Source: a virus. Taken from it: a stretch of 21,886 bases of DNA. Positions 16,550 through 21,886 of the stretch are shown piece by piece (positions within the stretch are counted from its first letter, which is position 1; each line of letters begins with the position of its first letter). The stretch spans positions 1-21,886 of IMG/VR virus record IMGVR_UViG_3300042885_000668. One strand, written 5' to 3'. The notes beneath the pieces are model-generated. The model was not told the DNA's origin. It did not search any database and worked only from the letters and a program-made list of their open reading frames with translations. A program made the translations under genes and the position numbers.

Positions 16550-16892
16550 AAATACGGCGCAAGGGGTAAGGATTCTTGCGGAATGGCTGGGCGATGGCGG
16601 TATTCCTGTTGATCGCTCAGTAGCGCAGCATCGTCTTGATACGTGTCTGCACTGCCTGCACAACAAACCCACTAAGCCAGATGCAATCGAGAAGACTGTC
16701 GCTGAGGTTATCATTGAGCAGGAGCAACTGCGCCACGACATGGCTATGATCCTTCAAGGTGAGTCTAATGCTGGCACCTGCGAAGTCTGCGGCTGCTACC
16801 TGAAGCTCAAGGTTTGGGTGCCATTGAGTTATCTAGGCGATCGTGAAATGCCTGATAAATGCTGGATTTCGCAGGAACGGAAAGCAATCTGA
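16500..16892 (+). CDS. Putative zinc-binding protein of the head operon
   Basis: This encodes 130 residues from ATG at 16500 (MLNQGYQAVARAVER); the open frame upstream to 16434 is a shadow of the previous gene. After a helical start comes LAEWLGDGGIPVDRSVAQ, then Cys pairs CLHCLH and CEVCGCYLKLK, then PDKCW near the end. The paired cysteines suggest one or two zinc ribbons. The pattern 'low-complexity helix, CxxC, helix with ..EQEQLRHDM.., CxxCxC.L..KVW.P, P..CW' recurs in phage genomes between terminase and portal genes. The role is unknown; binding of DNA, or structural use in the capsid, are possible. It overlaps the gene before it and ends 7 bases before the portal gene. Confidence 0.82.
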   Translation: MLNQGYQAVARAVERVKNTAQGVRILAEWLGDGGIPVDRSVAQHRLDTCLHCLHNKPTKPDAIEKTVAEVIIEQEQLRHDMAMILQGESNAGTCEVCGCYLKLKVWVPLSYLGDREMPDKCWISQERKAI

Positions 16893-16899
16893 GATCAAT

Positions 16900-19173
16900 A
16901 TGAGTTTCAAAGAACCAAGTAGAGTCTGGAATGTTGTTAGTGCGATGCTAGAGGCTGAACAGCCTCGTTCTCGCAATCGCGCTCGCATAAACGCTACCTT
17001 TAACGGTAATCCTCCATACAGCGAAGAGGAGGCTCGCGACAACAAGATCCAGACAAACGTCAACTTCCTGGAAGGTACGCGCATCATTCATGCGGCACGC
17101 CAGCAGTTTACGAACGCGTTCCTGAAGCCTCAGAATTACTTTTCTGTGGGCCTCGATACCGGCCCTCGGGATAAGCGCACTGAGTGGGGCAACATCATCA
17201 CGAAGCAGTTGAACCGCGTGATGAAGCGGTCTCCGAAGTATTCCACGGTCTTGGAATCTCAGTTTGCCGCGACGGTTCTTCACGGCATTGGTCCGGTGAC
17301 TTGGTTGCGTGATCGTGAATGGTGCCCGTCGGCTCGTGGAACCGAAGACATTCTGGTTCCTACGAACACGCTGACCACGATGGAGAATATGTCGCACTTC
17401 GCGATCTACACCTCCTTTACGGCTGCTGACCTTATCCGCATGACTCGCGGTGAGAACGTCGATCCCGGCTGGAACCTAAAGCTGGTGAACGAGCTGCTGG
17501 CCGCGATGATCCAGCGCGAGGCATCGAGCCTCCAGGTCAACGATTGGTCCGGCCAATACTTCCCTGAAAAGATTGAGGAAGACTTCAAGGAGAACTCTGG
17601 TTACTGGGGCTCTGATGCGACTCCGGTGCTGCGGTGCTACGATTTCTACTTCCTAGACACGACCAGCGACGATCCTTCTTGGCGCCGCCGCATCATTGTT
17701 GACCAGTACAACAGCGGGATCGGTAATATGCAGACCGCTGGCGAATGGCTCTTCGATGCCGGCGACCGCTGTTACGGCCGGGATATCTTCGAGCTGATGC
17801 ACATCCAGTTTGCTGACGGCGCTGTGGTTCCCCCGTTCCGTTGGCACTCAGTACGATCACTGGGCTACCTGCTTTATGCGGTGTGCCACCTCCAGAATCG
17901 CCTGCGCTGTAAGTTCACTGACTCCGTTTTCGAGCAGATGCTCTGGCTCTTCCGCAATGTCGCTGATGGTGACATGGAACGGATGGAGAAGATCGACCTA
18001 GTGAACATGGGCGTGATTCCCGAGGGTCTCTCCTGGGTTCCGCAGTCTGAGCGTCACGTTGTCGATTACCCAATGCTGTCAGGCGCTATGGCGATGCACC
18101 GCCAGATCATGTCTGAGTCGAGTGCTGCCTACACGCAGGACGTGAATGACGGATCATCGAAAGAGCTGACCGCTACCGAGGTTATGGCTCGCGTGAACAA
18201 CGCCAACGCGCTGATGGGCTCGATGCTTACACGCGCCTACACGCAGCAGAATTTCCAGTACCGCGAGATCGCTCGCCGGTTCTGCACGATCGACCACCCC
18301 GACTGCAAACAGTTCCGTCGTAAGTGCGAGGCTGACGGTGTTGATCCCTCCGTCTGGAACAACCTCGACGCGTGGGACATCATGCCCGAGCGCGTCATGG
18401 GTTCCGGCAACAAGATGCTGGAGATCGCTCAGGCTGACCGCCTGATGGCTATCCGACCGCTGCTAGCTCCGGATTCTCAGGCCGAGGTCGTGCATATGTA
18501 TGTGGAGGCAAACACCGATGATCCCCTTCTGGCAAATCGCTTGGCTCCGATCGACAACAAGCCGGTCTCCCCGGCTGTCGAACGCGCTACTCTGGCGTGG
18601 GGCACGCTTATCGACGGTCAACCTGTCGTTATCGCAAGCGCACTCAATCGCCCCGAGTACATCCAGACGCTGCTTCAGATGCTTGGTGGCGCCATTGGTC
18701 GTATTGAAAAGGAAGGTGGCGGCATGACCACGATGGACCGCGTGCTGGGATTGGCCAACGTGATACAGCATATCCAGGAGCAGATCCAGTTGATCTCTCA
18801 GGACCCGGGCCAGGAGCAGAACATCAAGCTCTACAACGACGGCATCGGCCAGGCTTCAAACTACATCAAGGGCTACGTACAGCGCCTCCAAGAGCAGGCT
18901 CAAGCTCAAGCCGAAGCCGGCGCAGCTGGCAACGGAATGGATCCCGAGACCGCTGCGAAGATCCAGGCGATGCTCATCACCGCTCAGTCCAAGTCGCAGA
19001 TCGCTGCGGCAAACTCCGAACAGAAACGGATTCAGAAGCAGGTCGCGTTCGATCAAGATCAGCAGCGCAAGAATGCTAGCACGATCGCTGAGGCTCAGCG
19101 TAAAGGCGCTCTGACTCGCGCAGACATTGCTGCCATGGATCTTAAGACTCAGGCCAATATTCTCAACCAATGA
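16900..19173 (+). CDS. Portal protein (head-tail connector)
   Basis: This encodes 757 residues from ATG at 16900 (MSFKEPSRVW). An in-frame ATG at 16843 lies inside the previous gene and is less likely. The portal is a 12-fold ring at one capsid vertex through which DNA enters and leaves. Features in agreement are the size, a helical N-terminus with a patch IQTNVNFLEGTRIIHAA, a mid-protein segment near 290-340 (FRWHSVRSLGYLLYAV...QNRLRCK) and the ELTATEVMARVNNANALMG helix that is typical of podophage portals. The last 150 residues are Gln/Ala-rich helix (QRLQEQAQAQAEAG), as in the portal barrel. It sits between terminase and scaffold, the expected place. The next gene starts at its stop codon (ATGA). 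Confidence 0.88.
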   Translation: MSFKEPSRVWNVVSAMLEAEQPRSRNRARINATFNGNPPYSEEEARDNKIQTNVNFLEGTRIIHAARQQFTNAFLKPQNYFSVGLDTGPRDKRTEWGNIITKQLNRVMKRSPKYSTVLESQFAATVLHGIGPVTWLRDREWCPSARGTEDILVPTNTLTTMENMSHFAIYTSFTAADLIRMTRGENVDPGWNLKLVNELLAAMIQREASSLQVNDWSGQYFPEKIEEDFKENSGYWGSDATPVLRCYDFYFLDTTSDDPSWRRRIIVDQYNSGIGNMQTAGEWLFDAGDRCYGRDIFELMHIQFADGAVVPPFRWHSVRSLGYLLYAVCHLQNRLRCKFTDSVFEQMLWLFRNVADGDMERMEKIDLVNMGVIPEGLSWVPQSERHVVDYPMLSGAMAMHRQIMSESSAAYTQDVNDGSSKELTATEVMARVNNANALMGSMLTRAYTQQNFQYREIARRFCTIDHPDCKQFRRKCEADGVDPSVWNNLDAWDIMPERVMGSGNKMLEIAQADRLMAIRPLLAPDSQAEVVHMYVEANTDDPLLANRLAPIDNKPVSPAVERATLAWGTLIDGQPVVIASALNRPEYIQTLLQMLGGAIGRIEKEGGGMTTMDRVLGLANVIQHIQEQIQLISQDPGQEQNIKLYNDGIGQASNYIKGYVQRLQEQAQAQAEAGAAGNGMDPETAAKIQAMLITAQSKSQIAAANSEQKRIQKQVAFDQDQQRKNASTIAEAQRKGALTRADIAAMDLKTQANILNQ

Positions 19174-19427
19174 CCCCAAAACAAGAGTTTCAAAAAAACC
19201 AACAGCGCCTCAACGAGCTTAAGCGCCTCCTGGATAATCAGGACTTACAAGCTGCCCTACTCGTTGCGTTCAATAATTTCTGCTGGAACCTGCCAGCCTC
19301 AGAGAATCCTCAACACGGATGGAATGCAAACTGTCGCAGACAGGGCGCAAAAGCGTTGATTGATGAACTCAACGGGCTTGCAGAGATGCGGAAAGATAAA
19401 CCGACCACCACTCAAAACCTCGAATGA
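19170..19427 (+). CDS. Small conserved helical phage protein between portal and scaffold
   Basis: This encodes 85 residues and overlaps both neighbours by an ATGA junction, so it is probably translated by coupling. The N-terminus is a charged helix (QEFQKNQQRLNELKRLL). The second half holds HGWNANCRRQGAKALIDELNGLA, in which the R.QGA..fI..L..L pattern recalls small proteins found between portal and scaffold genes in other phages. No known function. An accessory factor in head assembly is plausible from position only. Confidence 0.75.
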   Translation: MTPKQEFQKNQQRLNELKRLLDNQDLQAALLVAFNNFCWNLPASENPQHGWNANCRRQGAKALIDELNGLAEMRKDKPTTTQNLE

Positions 19428-20671
19428 GAATCCTATTATCACCTGATGCCCCAACTGATCGCGGGGCGGATTACACTGACGCCTTTGCAGGAATCGACGC
19501 CATCGAAGGCAGCGGGCTGGACAACCCAATGGGATCATCGTCCCAGCAGGCTCCTCAAGAGGTAACACCTGCGCCTGCGGTATCCGCTCCAGAGGTTCAG
19601 GCGCCTGCCCCCGCTGACCTTGCTAAGCCCAAGAACGAGGATTTCTTCAACCTCGATAAGTTCACCCCCAAGAAGGATGAACCGGCACCGACCGCTAAGG
19701 CTGAGCCCACCAAGCCTGAGCCCACCTCTATCAAGCAGTTTCGTGAGCAGTACGACTTGACCAAGAAAGAGCGCGATGATTTCGCGGCCAAGGTCTCTGA
19801 GCTTGAGCGTGCTAGGTCTGAAGGCACTAGGAAGGAAGTCGAAGAGGCCACCAAGTCACTGAAGGCCGAGATGGATTCCATCCGGAAGAACGCCGAGGAG
19901 CTGGACACCGAGGTGCGGTATCTAAACTACACGCGTTCCGGTGAGTACAAGCAGAAGTACGAGACCCCTCTGCGCGAAGCCTGGCAGACCGCCCTAGGCG
20001 ATATTGACGGAATCCGTGTCACTGATGCCGATGGCACTGAGCGCGACGCCAGTCACCATGATATCATGGCGATCCTGAACGTGCCGGTCGCCAAGGCCGC
20101 GATTATCGCCCAGGAGATGTTTGGTGCAGCTGCGCCTGAGATAATGACTCACCGCCGCCGGTTACTCGAACTCACTCAGTCTCGCGACAAGTCCATCGCT
20201 GAATGGAAGGAGAAGGGAGCGCAGCGTGAAGTTGAGCGATCGAAGCAGGTGGAAGGACGTCAGTCTCGCTCACGTGAACTCTTTGAATCGCAGTTCTCGG
20301 ATTACGAAAAGAGTCACCCACAGCTGTTCGGCAGGGAAGAGGGAGATGATGATGGCAACAAGCTCCTAGACGAAAGCGATCGGCTGATCCGAATCGCGCT
20401 GAAAGGCGAGGGCGTCGATGCTGACATGGGCTACGAGGACAAGGTTGACCTCATTACGAAGGCTCAGGCACAGGTTGCCCTACGTGCTCGGGCCTATGGC
20501 CGTGAGCGCCTGCGAGTAATCCGTCTCCAGCAGAAGGTGGCAGAGCTGGAGAAGAAGGTTGGAAAGGTCCGATCCTCGGAACCCGGTCAGGGTGAGGGGA
20601 CTTCTACTGCGACGCGCATGGCTCCTAAGAGTGCTGAAGACGCGATCGACGAGTTGCCGTCGGCGTACTGA
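19424..20671 (+). CDS. Capsid scaffold-like protein
   Basis: This encodes 415 residues from ATG at 19424. The composition is that of an internal scaffold: an Ala/Pro-rich disordered N-terminal part (about 40-105), then a long charged coiled coil (TKKERDDFAAKVSELERA, 120-165), a conserved-looking middle (DIMAILNVPVAKAAIIAQE) and a second charged helix near 380-405 (LRVIRLQQKVAELEKKVGK). It ends AIDELPSAY. It directly follows the portal block, where the scaffold normally lies. No protease active site is visible, so it is not obviously a scaffold-protease fusion. The major capsid gene that would usually follow is absent, and a convergent gene ends 1 base beyond its stop codon. Confidence 0.75.
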   Translation: MRILLSPDAPTDRGADYTDAFAGIDAIEGSGLDNPMGSSSQQAPQEVTPAPAVSAPEVQAPAPADLAKPKNEDFFNLDKFTPKKDEPAPTAKAEPTKPEPTSIKQFREQYDLTKKERDDFAAKVSELERARSEGTRKEVEEATKSLKAEMDSIRKNAEELDTEVRYLNYTRSGEYKQKYETPLREAWQTALGDIDGIRVTDADGTERDASHHDIMAILNVPVAKAAIIAQEMFGAAAPEIMTHRRRLLELTQSRDKSIAEWKEKGAQREVERSKQVEGRQSRSRELFESQFSDYEKSHPQLFGREEGDDDGNKLLDESDRLIRIALKGEGVDADMGYEDKVDLITKAQAQVALRARAYGRERLRVIRLQQKVAELEKKVGKVRSSEPGQGEGTSTATRMAPKSAEDAIDELPSAY

Positions 20672-20672
20672 G

Positions 20673-20918
20673 CTACCAGGCGGCGCAACTCCAGTGCTTC
20701 GCAGAGAGCTTCGTGCCCGGTGTGTCACAACCATGCCGGGCACGAAAGCTTTTACGGTTCTTCGGGATGTGCTTCTTGATGGTCATGTTCGGATCACCAA
20801 AGCGCACGAGCTTCACTTGCCCGCCTTCCTTAGCCAAGACAGCGGACTTCTTCGAGGCGCCTGGCGTAGACTTCGGTTTGTTGTACCCGGCAAATTTCTG
20901 GCCCCGGTAGGTAATCAT
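20673..20918 (-). CDS. Small conserved basic phage protein (RFGDPNM / KSFRARH / WSC type)
   Basis: This encodes 81 residues from ATG at 20918 (MITYRGQKFAGYNKPK), whose start overlaps the lipoprotein stop as ATGA; the earlier in-frame start at 20942 is less likely. The core KLVRFGDPNMTIKKHIP, then RKSFRARHGCD and KHWSC near the end, is a pattern I know from small proteins in marine and environmental phages, including T7-like ones. Their function is not established. The positive charge and the two conserved cysteines suggest nucleic-acid binding or a small metal site. It is the last gene of the minus-strand small-gene cluster, and its coding sequence contains the candidate plus-strand terminator hairpin. 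Confidence 0.85.
   Translation of the reverse strand: MITYRGQKFAGYNKPKSTPGASKKSAVLAKEGGQVKLVRFGDPNMTIKKHIPKNRKSFRARHGCDTPGTKLSAKHWSCAAW
20710..20746 (+). terminator. Candidate transcription terminator for the plus-strand operon
   Basis: A perfect 11-bp inverted repeat (TTCGTGCCCGG at 20710-20720, CCGGGCACGAA at 20736-20746) flanks a 15-base loop, 38 bases after the scaffold stop codon. On the plus strand it is followed by AGCTTTTAC, a short T run. The T run is weak and the loop is long, so intrinsic termination is uncertain. The repeat lies inside the coding region of the convergent 81-aa gene. On the minus strand no T run follows. Confidence 0.45.
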
Positions 20919-21139
20919 TTGGCTTTCGGCAGTACGTACCACCCAGCTGGAAGTGTAACCCGACTGGGCCCAGAGAGCTTGCCGTCCTTGTCAAACGCGT
21001 AGACGCGAGCGCGGACGGGCTCTGCTAGCATCACGGGGTCACCGCTAGGAACGAGGATCACCTTGGTCTGCTGGCAACCCAGGCAGATTGGCAACACGAG
21101 CAGCCAAATCAGATTTGAGAGGCTTTGGCGCATTTCCAT
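20915..21139 (-). CDS. Small outer-membrane-type lipoprotein, possible lysis (o-spanin-like) protein
   Basis: This encodes 74 residues from ATG at 21139, or 72 from ATG at 21133, which has a better-placed purine-rich GGAAG before it. The N-terminus RQSLSNLIWLLVLPICLGC is a signal peptide with a lipobox ending LGC, so the mature chain would start at Cys22 and be lipidated. The short mature part (KVILVPSGDPVMLAEPVRARVYAFDK and VTLPAGWYVLP) looks beta-stranded rather than Pro-rich. It overlaps the 55-aa gene by about 90 bases in another frame and follows holin-like genes. The arrangement recalls Rz/Rz1 spanins, but the mature sequence is not a typical spanin, so I treat lysis as plausible only. 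Confidence 0.75.
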   Translation of the reverse strand: MEMRQSLSNLIWLLVLPICLGCQQTKVILVPSGDPVMLAEPVRARVYAFDKDGKLSGPSRVTLPAGWYVLPKAK

Positions 21140-21212
21140 CTTCCACTTTCGGTGCAGGCGTCTCTCGGAAGAAATCCAAGAGAGCCTTCACGAGTTGATA
21201 GATCCAGTTCAA
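21045..21212 (-). CDS. 55-aa protein with TTG start overlapping the lipoprotein gene
   Basis: The frame gives 55 residues from TTG at 21212. The TTG overlaps the stop of the upstream gene as TTGA, in line with the ATGA junctions around it, so I prefer this non-ATG start. Upstream of it the same frame is only a shadow of the 64-aa gene. The N-terminus NWIYQLVKALLDFFRETP is an amphipathic helix, not a clear membrane segment (K9, D13). The rest is charged and Pro-rich (KVEDGNAPKPLKSDLAARV). It overlaps the start of the lipoprotein gene by 95 bases. I recognise no family. It could be the partner of the lipoprotein in lysis, but there is no direct evidence. Confidence 0.65.
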   Translation of the reverse strand: MNWIYQLVKALLDFFRETPAPKVEDGNAPKPLKSDLAARVANLPGLPADQGDPRS

Positions 21213-21403
21213 ACCGGAGGAACGACAGGAGTCTTTTCGGCGTCCTTGGCCATTATGAGACCAATGCCGGCGGTCACCGCTGCGATGGTCGAAGCGATGT
21301 CGATGTTGGTGCTGGGATCGGCGTCGAAGGCGGCCCGTAGGGCGCCGCCAACAGCGATAAGGATTGCCCCGAGGCCAGCGAGAGTTGTTTTCGTGTTTTT
21401 CAT
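21209..21403 (-). CDS. Holin-like small membrane protein, 64 aa
   Basis: This encodes 64 residues from ATG at 21403, whose start overlaps the previous stop as ATGA. Two hydrophobic helices are visible, about 8-26 (LAGLGAILIAVGGALRAAF) and 36-51 (ASTIAAVTAGIGLIMA), joined by a polar turn DADPSTNID. The N-terminus is basic and the C-terminus ends KDAEKTPVVPPV. Two short transmembrane segments in a tiny protein next to another membrane protein and a lipoprotein make it a holin candidate. Small membrane proteins of this KNTKTTLAGL...AVGGAL type are common in phages, but most have no proven role. Confidence 0.75.
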   Translation of the reverse strand: MKNTKTTLAGLGAILIAVGGALRAAFDADPSTNIDIASTIAAVTAGIGLIMAKDAEKTPVVPPV

Positions 21404-21570
21404 TTGGATTTGAACAGCCTATAGGCTCCGTAACAGGCGCACAAGAGACCAACCACAGCGGTCACCAGTCGCACCCAATCGGTTAGGATTGGCAGGAATG
21501 ATGCAGCGGTGGCACCTGCTGCTGCTGCTAGGCTGAGTCCAGGGCTGGTGCTGCTGTTCGTTGGTTCCAT
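21400..21570 (-). CDS. Holin-like small membrane protein, 56 aa
   Basis: This gene reads from ATG at 21570 to TGA at 21400-21402. Its start overlaps the previous stop as TAATG and its stop overlaps the next start as ATGA. It encodes 56 residues: a polar Ser/Thr N-terminus, an Ala-rich segment (SLAAAAGATAASFLPIL, 13-29), then a clear transmembrane helix (VRLVTAVVGLLCACYGAY, 33-50) and a basic end RLFKSK. The basic tail would stay in the cytoplasm. One or two membrane segments fit a small holin or antiholin, paired with the 64-aa protein. There is no family signature, so the call rests on topology and context. Confidence 0.72.
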   Translation of the reverse strand: MEPTNSSTSPGLSLAAAAGATAASFLPILTDWVRLVTAVVGLLCACYGAYRLFKSK

Positions 21571-21719
21571 TACTCGGATTTAGGCTGTGCGGCTGCAACT
21601 ATAAGGTCCACAAGCGGAAGGGCTGCACGGGCGTTAGCAACGCCACCAGCCTTAACCGCGATGTCGATGAGTTGGAGGAGGCTGTTGGCCTGCTCCTGAG
21701 TGAGTTCGATGGTAATCAT
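21570..21719 (-). CDS. Small acidic helical phage protein, 49 aa
   Basis: This gene reads from ATG at 21719 to TAA at 21570-21572, overlapping both neighbours by a few bases (ATGA and TAATG). It encodes 49 residues that look like two helices: LTQEQANSLLQLIDIAVKAG and AALPLVDLIVAAA. Small proteins with this two-helix shape (polar helix, Gly turn, hydrophobic helix) are frequent beside lysis genes in phages, but I know no assigned role. It may be soluble or associate with a membrane through the second helix. Confidence 0.7.
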   Translation of the reverse strand: MITIELTQEQANSLLQLIDIAVKAGGVANARAALPLVDLIVAAAQPKSE

Positions 21720-21886
21720 ACGACGGGAGCGTCAGCGATAACCACAGGCTCCGCAACCTTAACCGGAGGCGGCACCGGCACCCACGGCAACGGCAGCGTC
21801 ACCACGGGCGGATTGATCTGATTCTCAATCTGCTGCGTCACGTTGGCTTCGATAGCGGTCTTATCGACTCCGTTGCTATAGCACCA
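21716..21886 (-). CDS. C-terminal end of an unidentified Pro/Val-rich protein (start outside window)
   Basis: A minus-strand frame is open from the window edge to TGA at 21716-21718 and gives the last 56 residues of a protein. The first part is polar (YSNGVDKTAIEANVTQQIENQ). The rest is Pro/Val-rich (PPVVTLPLPWVPVPPPVKV) and ends IADAPVV. Such low-complexity ends occur in phage structural and lysis proteins, but this piece alone does not identify the gene. Its stop overlaps the next start as ATGA, so it belongs to the same operon. Confidence 0.65.
   Translation of the reverse strand, partial: WCYSNGVDKTAIEANVTQQIENQINPPVVTLPLPWVPVPPPVKVAEPVVIADAPVV

Noticed and set aside
21500-21530. GCT/CTG triplet run that might be a microsatellite
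   Set aside because: Only about four or five units, and it encodes the Ala-rich segment of the 56-aa membrane protein; codon repetition explains it.
21561-21821. Plus-strand 86-codon Gly/Thr-rich frame at the right end
   Set aside because: It is antisense to the chain of overlapping minus genes, all joined by ATGA or TAATG junctions. Its repetitive end mirrors the Pro/Val-rich C-terminus on the other strand.

Overview
The window is a dense piece of a tailed-phage genome, most likely a short-tailed (podovirus-like) phage. This rests on a terminase large subunit, a portal protein, a scaffold-like protein, a tail nozzle (gp12-like) protein, a tail adaptor-like protein, a beta-helix tailspike, ejection-protein-like genes and a lysis-type cassette of tiny membrane proteins and a lipoprotein. 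The sequence is medium GC, nearly all coding, and no gap between genes exceeds about 12 bases. I found no tRNA, CRISPR array, insertion sequence, integrase or attachment site. The host cannot be named. Almost no start codon has a Shine-Dalgarno sequence in front of it, which hints at a host whose translation depends little on that signal.

The layout has three blocks. Block 1 (minus strand, 14018 down to 1) is the tail and virion operon. It reads: nozzle protein, tailspike with beta-helix and repeated modules, second tail fibre, adaptor-like protein, cupin-like protein, two ejection-protein-like proteins, and the first 1448 residues of a giant protein that runs off the left edge. That giant protein joins an N6-adenine methyltransferase (motif NPPF) to a Strawberry-notch-type DEAH helicase. 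This is the architecture of phage 'polyvalent' anti-restriction proteins such as P1 DarB. Block 2 (plus strand, 13996 to 20671) is packaging and head: terminase large subunit, SSB, two small conserved proteins, portal, a small protein and a scaffold-like protein. Block 3 (minus strand, 21886 down to 20673) is a run of seven overlapping small genes: a cut C-terminus, a 49-aa protein, two holin-like membrane proteins, a 55-aa protein with a TTG start, a lipoprotein, and a small conserved basic protein.

Blocks 1 and 2 are divergent, and their 5' ends overlap by 23 bases, so any promoter for one must lie inside the first gene of the other. Blocks 2 and 3 converge with one base between stop codons. 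A perfect 11-bp inverted repeat just past the scaffold stop, inside the opposing gene, may end plus-strand transcription. No major capsid protein is visible, although it would normally follow the scaffold gene.

The most unusual structure is a roughly 60-residue module (pattern VATYTT..PHGL.VG..V.I.G.....FNGTF.V....TQFT). It occurs about seven times in the tailspike and once as an insertion in the nozzle protein encoded next to it. One tailspike copy appears to sit inside another copy, splitting it in two.
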